Assembly (NCBI RefSeq): GCF_040718835.1
Contig: NZ_JBFEFG010000267.1
Location: forward strand, 341,001-405,000
Direction: 5' to 3'
Length of the DNA: 64,000 nucleotides
Source of the DNA: Bremerella sp. JC817
Lineage (GTDB): Bacteria; Planctomycetota; Planctomycetia; Pirellulales; Pirellulaceae
Positions 55,551 through 63,560 of the stretch are shown in pieces. The position numbers and the translations under genes are program-made. Positions within the stretch are counted from its first letter, which is position 1. Every line of letters starts with the position of its first letter. The notes under the pieces were generated by a model that was not told the DNA's origin, searched no databases, and saw only the letters and a program-made list of their open reading frames with translations.

Positions 55551-57190
55551 TGCTCAAGGCAATTGAACTCGAAAACTTCAAGGCGTTCGGAGAACGAAAT
55601 CGCATTGAACTCGCCCCCATCACGCTAATCTTCGGCGAGAACAGTGCCGGAAAGAGTTCAATTCTTCAGGCATTGAATCTCCTCAAACAAACGAGAGAGA
55701 GTCGTGACAAGGGAGCCTTGATCCTTCCCCGCACTGACGGAGGTATCGTTGATCTCGGTGGTTTTCGGGAAATGGTGTTTGATCACGATTTGAGCCGCGA
55801 TGTCTCGATTCGTGTTGACTATTCACAGGATCGGTCGGCCCGTGGCCGTCATTCTGTTCCAGTGGAAGCAAACGACTCGGAATATATTGGGTTCGAAGTT
55901 GGCTTCAACAGGCGTCCCGAAGACCATGAGGTTCAGCTCAAAGCGATTACGCTCTACTCGTCTGCCGCTTCCGGCAAAGTCGCGGAATTTCAGCCGGTCG
56001 AGTTACCGCCCGATCAGTTGCGAAGAATGGCCCGCGACTCGCAAGCGATTCTTCGAGCACATCGCACGCCCCGACTTTCGGAAGTCCGTGCGGCCAAATG
56101 CTCTTCATTGACCAGCGACACTGCGTTTTGGTCCGAGATATTTGAACGGACAAAACGAAGAGCCGACAAGATCGCAGAAGAATTGAGACAACTGCAACAC
56201 GACGGTCAGGAATCCGAACAGCAGGGAACGCTGTTCAAAGAAGTCGATGAAGATCAGCAACAGTGGTTGGCTCAGATTGATGAGGCGATCAGCTTCTACA
56301 ACTCGGACTTCACCAGTGACGCGTTTATCGAACGAATGAAGCGTGCCGAACTTGAGACTGTAATCGCATTGGACGGGTTTGTCCCGCTTCCCATCAGGCA
56401 AAGAGAGTCGGGTGGTCTACCTGAATTGGAGACATTTCGACGATATGGTCCCACTCGAATTCGGATGCGGGATCTTACGCTCGACCTAATGGCGTTCGCC
56501 GTGGATTGCGGAAGAAAGCTGGATACGGCCCTTGAGAACATTTATCCGATGGGGCCGTTCAGGCAACCTCCAGAACGCTGGTATCTTTTCACTGGAACCA
56601 GTCCCAAGGACGTTGGATATCGTGGCGATCTGCTACCGGATCTTCTGTTTCGACGCCCTGAGATCGTGGAAGAAGCGAACCACTGGCTCGACAAGCTCGA
56701 AATCGGATACCACATCAAGGTCCAGTCGGTCGGCGATCCATCCCGCGATCTTTTCGAAGTGCGTCTACTGGACCGGAGAAGAGGCGGCGATGTTGACGTT
56801 GCCCTGACGGACGTTGGTTTCGGGATCAGCCAGATCCTACCCCTCATTGTTCAAAGCCTGGCTGGCGAGCGGCAGATCATCACTATCGAACAGCCAGAAG
56901 TACATATTCATCCACGATTGCAGGCGGACCTTGGTGACTTGCTCGCGGCGACCGTGCAAGACCCGCGTAATCACCAATTCGTTGTCGAGACCCACAGCGA
57001 GCATTTGGTGCTTCGGATGCAACGGCTCATTCGAAGCGGACAATTGACACCCGACGACGTGTCGATTCTCTACGTTCGTCGCGGTACGAATGGCTCGCAG
57101 GTCGAGAGATTGCGACTGGATGAGGACGGAGACTTTATCGACGATTGGCCCGGTGGCTTTTTTCCTGAACGACTCCGAGAATTAACGTGA
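55550..57190 (+). CDS. AAA ATPase, DUF3696-like (second copy)
   Basis: 546 aa. Paralogue of the 46745 gene: APITLIFGENSAGKSSILQA, VGFGISQILPLIVQSLAGER, IITIEQPEVHIHPRLQADLG and FVVETHSEHLVLRMQRLI match it motif for motif. The middle contains a coiled coil (EELRQLQHDGQESEQQGTLF). The start overlaps the stop of the GHKL gene by one base. The 326-aa gene 9 bp downstream parallels the partner of the first copy. Confidence 0.87.
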   Translation: MLKAIELENFKAFGERNRIELAPITLIFGENSAGKSSILQALNLLKQTRESRDKGALILPRTDGGIVDLGGFREMVFDHDLSRDVSIRVDYSQDRSARGRHSVPVEANDSEYIGFEVGFNRRPEDHEVQLKAITLYSSAASGKVAEFQPVELPPDQLRRMARDSQAILRAHRTPRLSEVRAAKCSSLTSDTAFWSEIFERTKRRADKIAEELRQLQHDGQESEQQGTLFKEVDEDQQQWLAQIDEAISFYNSDFTSDAFIERMKRAELETVIALDGFVPLPIRQRESGGLPELETFRRYGPTRIRMRDLTLDLMAFAVDCGRKLDTALENIYPMGPFRQPPERWYLFTGTSPKDVGYRGDLLPDLLFRRPEIVEEANHWLDKLEIGYHIKVQSVGDPSRDLFEVRLLDRRRGGDVDVALTDVGFGISQILPLIVQSLAGERQIITIEQPEVHIHPRLQADLGDLLAATVQDPRNHQFVVETHSEHLVLRMQRLIRSGQLTPDDVSILYVRRGTNGSQVERLRLDEDGDFIDDWPGGFFPERLRELT

Positions 57191-57199
57191 GGGCGGGCA

Positions 57200-58180
57200 A
57201 TGATTGTCAGTGCAGTCGCTGATCCGTCTGCCTTCGGGCCGCAAGGGATTTCTGACGAGCTATCGAAACGTGAAACCATCGCTTTCCTCCAAGGAATTAT
57301 CGAAAGTGGGGTTCTGCTTGATGATCCAACGCGAGAGTTGCTGCGTGAAGCACTCCGCGAAGTGTCGCAATTGACGACGAAAATGGGGCAACGAATCCAG
57401 CTGTTGCTGCTAGAAATACAAAAACAGCACAAGAAGTTCGTCGTCAGTTGCGACCGCACACGATGGCAGCAACTTGGTCCCACGACGATACCGCAAAAAT
57501 GCTCGGTGTTGGCTACAACTCTCAAAGCAGACGTGGTCGTCACTCAATCCACGCATCTTGCACCCATTCAGGCAGAGGTTGGCACTGGAGTTGAAGTCAT
57601 CCTGATAGAGGACGCCAGCGAAAGTTCATTTGAGGCCACGCGACGGAAGCTGCTCCAGTTTGAGAAACCGCTGGACGAGCTTGGACAAGCCGAGATCGAA
57701 GAGTTTGTTGGGCGAGCCGTGAAATACACTTCAACGATACGCGTCTTCGATTATCGAATGATCGGATCGGTAAAGCGAACGGCGAAGTACGTCGCTGGCA
57801 TCCTGTTCTTCGTATCAATTTGGGAGAAATGGTGCGTTGTCGGACAAGCCAGTTCCCGTGTTGTTGAGCTTTACACAGTCGGGAATACAACCACGCAAGG
57901 CGGCTTTCTGAACGGGGTTGAAGCGGATTCTCGATTGGCTTCGCACATCCAAACACCGCTGAGTTCTGCAATTGCCGCGACCGTGACTCGGTTCGTAAAG
58001 GATGATCGAGAGGGAATCTTTCACGCACGGGGATTCGAAGCTCGACAACGAGCCTTCACCATCGATCCTGGATTCGATGCTGTCGGCGTTGGTGGAGCCA
58101 TTCGCCGCTGCCTCCTCAAGGCCGATTTGGCGGCTGTAAGCCACTTCGCGGATTGTCGCAAGCTCAAGGACTTGCCTTGA
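57200..58180 (+). CDS. Partner protein of the second ATPase, unknown
   Basis: 326 aa. N-terminal ~130 residues are helical then beta (KKFVVSCDRTRWQQLGPTTI); the C-terminal part reads FHARGFEARQRAFTIDPGFD, with H-x-R and P-G-F-D as in the MIT_C/phospholipase-D-like fold, followed by a Cys-containing tail. That resemblance is tentative. Same position and nearly the same length as the 48396 protein. Last gene of the long operon; ~200 bp with regulatory sites follow. Confidence 0.6.
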   Translation: MIVSAVADPSAFGPQGISDELSKRETIAFLQGIIESGVLLDDPTRELLREALREVSQLTTKMGQRIQLLLLEIQKQHKKFVVSCDRTRWQQLGPTTIPQKCSVLATTLKADVVVTQSTHLAPIQAEVGTGVEVILIEDASESSFEATRRKLLQFEKPLDELGQAEIEEFVGRAVKYTSTIRVFDYRMIGSVKRTAKYVAGILFFVSIWEKWCVVGQASSRVVELYTVGNTTTQGGFLNGVEADSRLASHIQTPLSSAIAATVTRFVKDDREGIFHARGFEARQRAFTIDPGFDAVGVGGAIRRCLLKADLAAVSHFADCRKLKDLP

Positions 58181-58212
58181 ATGTTGCTGCCCACAACAAC
58201 GGCGAATGTTGA

Positions 58213-58232
58213 GCAACAAACGAATTTGTTGC
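58213..58232. promoter_or_regulatory. Candidate enhancer (UAS) for the sigma-54 activator
   Basis: GCAACAAACGAATTTGTTGC: 8-bp inverted repeat GCAACAAA/TTTGTTGC, about 87-105 bases upstream of the -24 element, the usual distance for a sigma-54 enhancer site. The half-site CAACAAA is also found just before the activator gene. Confidence 0.45.
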
Positions 58233-58316
58233 CAGCGAAGCCCGCTCAATGCAAGCCATATTCGCAAATGGCTATATTGCAAAGCCTTGCGTTGAAGTCA
58301 CATGATTCTTGGTACG

Positions 58317-58335
58317 TTGGCACACCCCTTGCTTT
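58317..58335 (+). promoter_or_regulatory. Second sigma-54 (-24/-12) promoter
   Basis: GTTGGCACACCCCTTGCTT: GG at 58319-58320, GC at 58331-58332, ten bases between; it fits the TGGCAC-N5-TTGC consensus fully. The TTGGCAC-x-CCCC core is shared with the promoter at 36887. Confidence 0.82.
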
Positions 58336-58381
58336 AGTCCTATGCAACAACCGATCAACTCATTTTGCGTAGGAAAAAGCT

Positions 58382-59689
58382 ATGACCAACAGTGCCGTCG
58401 CCAACGAAGTCGTTTCCAGCCTCGACCTCAACCTGGTTATCACCGACCGAAATGTGTTGGGGTATCTCGCTCAATTCCCGGATGAAGAAACGCAGATCGA
58501 CAAGGTGTTGGAAGCCCTGAAGGTCGGCGTGATCGCCATCCAGTCTGCCAGCCCCACTCTCGACACGACGGTCGTGCAATCACAGTTTGCGGAAATGGAA
58601 ACTTCGATGCGGGAGTACGTCGATGCGTTTCAGCGAAGCATCAAGGATGACTTCAAAAAATACTTTGAGGGAGACGACGGCGTTGTCCCTCGCTCCATCG
58701 AAGACATTTTCGGCGACAGCGGATCACTGACACGCACCTTCCAGGCGTTCTTTGATCCTGAAGAAGGGCGATTGGGCCGCCTGATGCAATGCCACGTTGG
58801 CCCGGAAAGTACGTTTGGCAAATCACTTGATCCCCAAAACAAACAGGGCGTCATCGCGGTGCTCGAAGCCCGTGTCCAGGAACTGGTCGAGGCCAAGTTG
58901 GATGATGTGCTGAAGGAGTTTTCGCTCGACGAGAACGGGTCCGCGATGTTTCGATTGCACGGGATGCTTGCCGAGTCTTTCGAAAGGATTAACCGGGCAC
59001 TCGGTCACAACGACGGCCAGGAGCAGGAAGCAAAGAAAGGCCATGTGAAAGGCATCCGATTTGAGCAGGAGCTATACGATGACTTCTTCGTGCCGCTCTG
59101 CAATCAGTGTGATGACGATCCATCCCTCGTCGCTCGCACGCCGGGCAACATCGAGGGCTGCAAGACGGGCGATCTGATGTCAACATTGGGCGAAGCGACC
59201 GGGGCACCAGGCGTGAACATTGTCGTGGAGGTTAAGGACCGGGAAGTCAAACTGAAGGACGCACGCACGGAACTTCAGGAAGCAAAAGTCAATCGCAAGG
59301 CGGCAGTGGGAATCTACGTCTGGAGCCGTGGAACGGAACCAACGGAAGTCGGCGACTTCCGAAGGATCGGCGACGATTTCTACGTCACTGTTGATCGTGA
59401 TGACCTCCGTGCCGGGAAGCCGTTGCTCTACTTGGATGCTGCCTACCGCATCGCCCGTGCAATGGCGGTAGCTGCTGTGCGAAAGGAGTCGGCCAGCGAG
59501 ATCGACTTTTCGCAAATCGAGGACAACATCGAGGCCCTGGGAACCTGGTCCGAGCGAATCGCTGATATGTCCGTCAAGGCTCGCACGATTCAGAAGAGTG
59601 GAAAGCTCATCGAGGAATGTGCAACCGATCTGAAGGAGGAACTCGACCGGCGAGTCGCAAATGTCCTGGCTGCGTTGAGGCACAATTAG
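58382..59689 (+). CDS. Putative PD-(D/E)xK nuclease with coiled coil
   Basis: 435 aa. An N-terminal helical part and coiled coil (QGVIAVLEARVQELVEAKLD) lead to a restriction-type core: KGIRFEQELYDDFF (Glu), KTGDLM (Asp) and NIVVEVKDR (E-x-K). This is the catalytic order of PD-(D/E)xK enzymes, with some resemblance to RmuC/DUF2130. A helical C-terminus follows. First gene behind the second sigma-54 promoter; ATG is preceded by AGGAAAAAGCT. Target unknown. Confidence 0.72.
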   Translation: MTNSAVANEVVSSLDLNLVITDRNVLGYLAQFPDEETQIDKVLEALKVGVIAIQSASPTLDTTVVQSQFAEMETSMREYVDAFQRSIKDDFKKYFEGDDGVVPRSIEDIFGDSGSLTRTFQAFFDPEEGRLGRLMQCHVGPESTFGKSLDPQNKQGVIAVLEARVQELVEAKLDDVLKEFSLDENGSAMFRLHGMLAESFERINRALGHNDGQEQEAKKGHVKGIRFEQELYDDFFVPLCNQCDDDPSLVARTPGNIEGCKTGDLMSTLGEATGAPGVNIVVEVKDREVKLKDARTELQEAKVNRKAAVGIYVWSRGTEPTEVGDFRRIGDDFYVTVDRDDLRAGKPLLYLDAAYRIARAMAVAAVRKESASEIDFSQIEDNIEALGTWSERIADMSVKARTIQKSGKLIEECATDLKEELDRRVANVLAALRHN

Positions 59690-59835
59690 CAACAATGTTT
59701 TGTAGAATACAAGAAACATCGAGGTCGGCGTCAAGATTGAGTCGCAGTAGTTGGCCGGCCGGTTGATCCGTTATTGCCAACTGCTGCAATATCACGGGCT
59801 TGCCGTGTGTGCTTTTTGAACTGCGAGAACGAACT

Positions 59836-60930
59836 ATGGATATTCTTGACCTATTGGATAGCGACGAGGCCGCACTGCCTAAGATGCGTGACCCGGCGAA
59901 AGATTTCCTCGCGTATCTTCGTGACGACGTGTTTCAGCCGTTTCTTGACGCTTTGGCGAGTCTCGACACAGCAGACGCGATTACCAATTCGGTAATTCAT
60001 CATCGCGATCTCTGCCCAACCGTTTGCGAAACACTGGTTGCGTCAATTGACACCTACCTAAAGGGATTTCCGCATCTTGCATACGCGAAGGTCGAAGAAG
60101 CGATTAGCCTCCTGGGGCCACACTTCACGGCCCTGGGGGCAGTCGGCGACATGCAAAATAATCTGAAATACGCCTACCGGATTCAAGAATCGGATGCCGA
60201 TTCGCTCGACAGGGGTAGGTTGTTTCACATCCCATTTCAGATGCGAGACAAAGTCAAGACACAGCGGTACAGTATTCCCGGTTTGCCGAGTCTTTATCTT
60301 GGCGGTTCGTTCTTCGTATGTTGGGCTGAGTATGGGCGGCCAGAGTTGAAAGACATCCATCTATCTCGGCTTGAGGCGGTTGGCAAACTTCGACTTATCA
60401 ACTTCGGATACCATCCTCGACGCATGGCCGGACTTGCCGCTACAATTCTTGGCACCGGAAACGATGCGGCGGCACCTTTCGTCGTTGCACAGACCATTGC
60501 ATGGCCCCTTCTTGCTGCCTGCTCGATCCAAGTGCCTGACCGAACCGTGGCATTTAAGGCTGAATACATCGTCCCTCAGATTGTGCTTCAATGGGTCCGC
60601 GTTCAGGAAGAATTCGATGGCATCAGGTATTTCTCTACGCACGTAGATGAGATTCTGAAAGATCCCGTCGGACAGGTGAACTACGTGTTCCCCGTCCAGG
60701 AGCCAAAAGAAACTGGCTACTGCGACGTGCTGCGATCCAAGTTCCGCTTGAGCGAACCTTATGCCTGTCGTTCGTTTGGTGATGGTGGACTTATGGATTT
60801 TGCCGATTGTCCGAACATAAATTTTGAGATCAAGCGAAATGGTCCCCACGAAGCCGCCCAACATTACACCATGACGGACTTGGGCCAAATTCAGCAGCAC
60901 GTAGCAACGCTTGGCACTCATCATGTCTGA
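59836..60930 (+). CDS. RES-like domain protein
   Basis: 364 aa from ATG 59836. MRDKVKTQRYSIPGLPSLYL, then GGSFFVCWAEYGRPEL has the Arg, Tyr and Glu spacing of RES domains, the NAD-degrading toxins of RES-Xre systems. An N-terminal helical ~100 residues and a C-terminal part are not typical, and no Xre antitoxin is adjacent. Could be an infection-triggered NAD-ase. Follows the nuclease gene by 146 bp, same strand; probably same transcript. Confidence 0.6.
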   Translation: MDILDLLDSDEAALPKMRDPAKDFLAYLRDDVFQPFLDALASLDTADAITNSVIHHRDLCPTVCETLVASIDTYLKGFPHLAYAKVEEAISLLGPHFTALGAVGDMQNNLKYAYRIQESDADSLDRGRLFHIPFQMRDKVKTQRYSIPGLPSLYLGGSFFVCWAEYGRPELKDIHLSRLEAVGKLRLINFGYHPRRMAGLAATILGTGNDAAAPFVVAQTIAWPLLAACSIQVPDRTVAFKAEYIVPQIVLQWVRVQEEFDGIRYFSTHVDEILKDPVGQVNYVFPVQEPKETGYCDVLRSKFRLSEPYACRSFGDGGLMDFADCPNINFEIKRNGPHEAAQHYTMTDLGQIQQHVATLGTHHV

Positions 60931-60959
60931 AGAGACCGACCGCCAGAGCCGCACTCCTC

Positions 60960-61367
60960 ATGAACACCACCACTGCCGAACCTCACCCTGGAAAACGCTC
61001 TTGGATTTTCCAGGCCGTTCCACGATACTTCGATCTGACCGAGGCCCTGAAACACATTCGCATCTTCCGTTGGCGAATCGAGCAATTCAAGAACGACATT
61101 CGAGCCGGTGACGATGTGTTTCTATGGCTTGCCGGTAGCGAAGGAGGAATGGTCGCTCGCGGCAGGGTCATCACCGATCCGCAGATCATGGAAGATGCAC
61201 CGGAGGAACTGCCGTTCGTCAAAGAAGAAGACCAGGATGAAGACCGGTTTTTTGCGGCTATCGAAATCGACACGGTGGGAGTGTCTCATCCACGTCGTTG
61301 TGCTCAACATGCGTCTCCTTTCGACGTTGCAAATCGAACTCGTACTCCTCGATGGTATCTTCGATGA
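60960..61367 (+). CDS. EVE-domain protein, 3' end replaced
   Basis: 135 aa. KRSWIFQAVPRYFDLTEALK, FRWRIEQFKNDIRAGDDVFL, WLAGSEGGMVARGRVITDP is the EVE domain (PUA-like, binds modified bases). The domain normally goes on for ~40 residues beyond FFAAIEIDTVG, but here the sequence becomes VSHPRRCAQHASPFDVANRT, which is antisense to the neighbouring minus-strand gene. The gene has lost its 3' end at about 61280. Probably non-functional or altered. Confidence 0.75.
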   Translation: MNTTTAEPHPGKRSWIFQAVPRYFDLTEALKHIRIFRWRIEQFKNDIRAGDDVFLWLAGSEGGMVARGRVITDPQIMEDAPEELPFVKEEDQDEDRFFAAIEIDTVGVSHPRRCAQHASPFDVANRTRTPRWYLR

Positions 61368-61890
61368 TCTTTATTCGTCGAGCTTGTTCTGACGGACTGT
61401 AAACAATGCCATCTTCTTCCCGATCAAAGGCTTCGGCCTGTTGAACGTCTTCAAGAATCCATGTTTTTCGCTGTTCTGGTGATACTTCCTTGCCGTCTCG
61501 CACTTCCCAGAAGGCCACGCCAAATCCGAGTTCGCGGAAGATGATTGCGTCAGACTCTTCGACCAACGTGCCATGTCCATTGCGAACCTCCCAAAGCTCG
61601 GAGCGGTCTTCCTCATATGACCCACCAACCTGAACGACAAGGGTGGGAAATTCTACACTGATTGCTTGTGCTAAGTGCAATCCAGCAAGATCCTTCCCCT
61701 CTCCTTCAATTCGCAGTTGCATTCCTTCCTCGAACAGATCGAATACCCAAAAAATGATCCATCGCCCTTTCACGGACGAGACATCTGTTCCACTTGGGTT
61801 CTGCACATGGCTCGCAACGAACTCCTTGACTTGCGTGAGTTCCTCACGGTTTCCGTTGCATTGAATATAAAATGAATTTACTTCGAACAT
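61258..61890 (-). CDS. Hypothetical protein overlapping the EVE gene
   Basis: 210 aa. Beta-rich N-terminus (EVNSFYIQCNGNREELTQVK), then WIIFWVFDLFEEGMQLRIEG and a basic C-terminal helix. The last ~25 codons (DVDETLPPCRF) read through antisense of the EVE gene, so the natural C-terminus may have been lost at the junction. Overlaps EVE by 110 bp, tail to tail. No family recognised. Four bp from the next gene. Confidence 0.55.
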   Translation of the reverse strand: MFEVNSFYIQCNGNREELTQVKEFVASHVQNPSGTDVSSVKGRWIIFWVFDLFEEGMQLRIEGEGKDLAGLHLAQAISVEFPTLVVQVGGSYEEDRSELWEVRNGHGTLVEESDAIIFRELGFGVAFWEVRDGKEVSPEQRKTWILEDVQQAEAFDREEDGIVYSPSEQARRIKIIEDTIEEYEFDLQRRKETHVEHNDVDETLPPCRFR

Positions 61891-61894
61891 GGTG

Positions 61895-62770
61895 TTACTC
61901 TCTTTCTCCCAATCGGGTTGTTACGGCACCCGCATACTTTTTAGTCCATTCCGGGCATTGTTCAGCAACATACTCAGCAACGCACTGAGCCACGTATCCA
62001 AAGGTCTTGTTGTCGCTCAGCCTCAATGTATCAACGAGCACAGCCGGAACTTCATCCTCGCACGACTCTAATGCCCTGGCGGCAGTTACTAGGCACAGAT
62101 TCCAGTCGACGGATTCTGGGGAAGAGCCAATCTGCAAGACTACGAGGGAACAAAAACATCGCTTGATCGCCGCTTGGCAGATCGGCAGTTTTCGAAATGG
62201 CAAGCCAATTGTCTTGAAGACCTCATAGCTGTCGCCGTGCCGGTTACGCAGTGCCCAATTTGCACGCCACGTCACTTCGCCTTGCTGTTCGTCGGTGAGA
62301 AATGATGAGTGGAAAATGTATCTGTCATAGGCCAATATCGCGGATTGTAGATCAGCGTGTTCTCCTTGCCCGTACAAGAAGAAGCTCATTTCGTCGTCAG
62401 CAAAACGTTCTAACCAATAGTGTGCAAGGATCGAGTGTTCCTGCTGGGTAATTGTGGACGTACTGGCGTGATCGATCCGAAGAGAATCATGATTGGAGCA
62501 CATGCATGGCTCCTGTTCATCAGGCTCGTCCAGGCACGGGTAAAAGTCCGCCTCAGTCATGATTCCACGGGACTCGAACTCATCGGAGATGATGTCTCGG
62601 ACGGCTCCAAGCAATGAGACATCCCATTGGAGCACCTTGTCAGCCAATTCTTCGAGCAATGCGTGGATGGCATTGTCCACAAAGTCCTGCCGCTCAAGCT
62701 GTGCATCTTTCGGTGACAGACCGAATAAACGGCGTTTCAGTGATTTGGCGACATTGGGAATAGTGCTCAT
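61895..62770 (-). CDS. Hypothetical protein
   Basis: 291 aa from ATG 62770 with AAGGAG 8-9 bases upstream. Acidic, helical: QDFVDNAIHALLEELADKVL, a Cys-containing loop (QEPCMCSNHDS) and a C-terminal helical bundle. No family recognised; no membrane segment. In a row with two other minus-strand unknown genes; probably one transcript from 63386. Confidence 0.62.
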   Translation of the reverse strand: MSTIPNVAKSLKRRLFGLSPKDAQLERQDFVDNAIHALLEELADKVLQWDVSLLGAVRDIISDEFESRGIMTEADFYPCLDEPDEQEPCMCSNHDSLRIDHASTSTITQQEHSILAHYWLERFADDEMSFFLYGQGEHADLQSAILAYDRYIFHSSFLTDEQQGEVTWRANWALRNRHGDSYEVFKTIGLPFRKLPICQAAIKRCFCSLVVLQIGSSPESVDWNLCLVTAARALESCEDEVPAVLVDTLRLSDNKTFGYVAQCVAEYVAEQCPEWTKKYAGAVTTRLGERE

Positions 62771-62813
62771 GTCAAATTCTCCTTCACAAGGCGAAAAAAA
62801 GTGAACGGCAGGT

Positions 62814-63386
62814 TCAGGCGACATTGCCATGAACTCCCTCTTTGGCGTACCAACGGATCGCATTGATGACCCACTGCTTCGGAAACACAGTTCCATGCTC
62901 AGCGAAGTGGTGTAGACGCTCGCAGAGGGCGGCAATCCCGGCTGACGGAGACTGGCCTGACCATTCACTCGCAGACTGGATAAATAGGCATAACAACTCG
63001 CTGGTCATCTCCTCTTGCTCAACAAATCGAACAACGCCAAGCAAGTCGTCAGCTTCCTGTTGTGTGACTTGAGGCAGATGGCGAATGATCTCTCGTGGCA
63101 CGCGTTCGAGGTCGCCACTTTCGCTGCGGGCGACATAAGAAGATCCACCGTGCGAGCGAACGACGACACGAGATCCGTCCCCCCAGACATAGGGCTGAGT
63201 CGGAGCATAGAATGCTTTCGCCCATTCCGATTCGGAAGGATCTTCGACGGCACCATGACGACCGCATATTGTGCATTGCAACATCAACCATCTTTGCTGA
63301 AGTACGGTCGAAAATACTGCCCATTCATGGCAGCATGAGTCCATCTCTTGATGGCCTATCTGGTTCGGAAATGGGTTTGTGTTCAT
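62814..63386 (-). CDS. Hypothetical protein with a CxxC motif
   Basis: 190 aa from ATG 63386 with AAGGAG upstream. CCHEWAVFSTVLQQRWLMLQ, then CTICGRHG may form a small zinc site; the rest is helical (QQEADDLLGVVRFVEQEEMT). No family recognised. 43 bp upstream of the 61895-62770 gene. Confidence 0.62.
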   Translation of the reverse strand: MNTNPFPNQIGHQEMDSCCHEWAVFSTVLQQRWLMLQCTICGRHGAVEDPSESEWAKAFYAPTQPYVWGDGSRVVVRSHGGSSYVARSESGDLERVPREIIRHLPQVTQQEADDLLGVVRFVEQEEMTSELLCLFIQSASEWSGQSPSAGIAALCERLHHFAEHGTVFPKQWVINAIRWYAKEGVHGNVA

Positions 63387-63515
63387 CACTTGCTCCTTGG
63401 TTCTATCGTTGAATTGTGAGATTATTGCTCGCTCGTTCTGAGGGATACTTTGGCTATTTCGGTGGCAGAATTTCGGGCAACGCTGAGCCAAATAGCGGCA
63501 CCTGCCAAAAAAGAA

Positions 63516-63535
63516 AGCCGGGACTAATCCCGGCT
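63516..63535 (-). terminator. Rho-independent terminator
   Basis: AGCCGGGA-CTAA-TCCCGGCT, a perfect 8-bp stem followed on the minus strand by TTTCTTTTTTGG. It ends the edge gene at 63561. Confidence 0.8.
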
Positions 63536-63560
63536 CTTCAAAGCAACCATTGTGTCTCGC

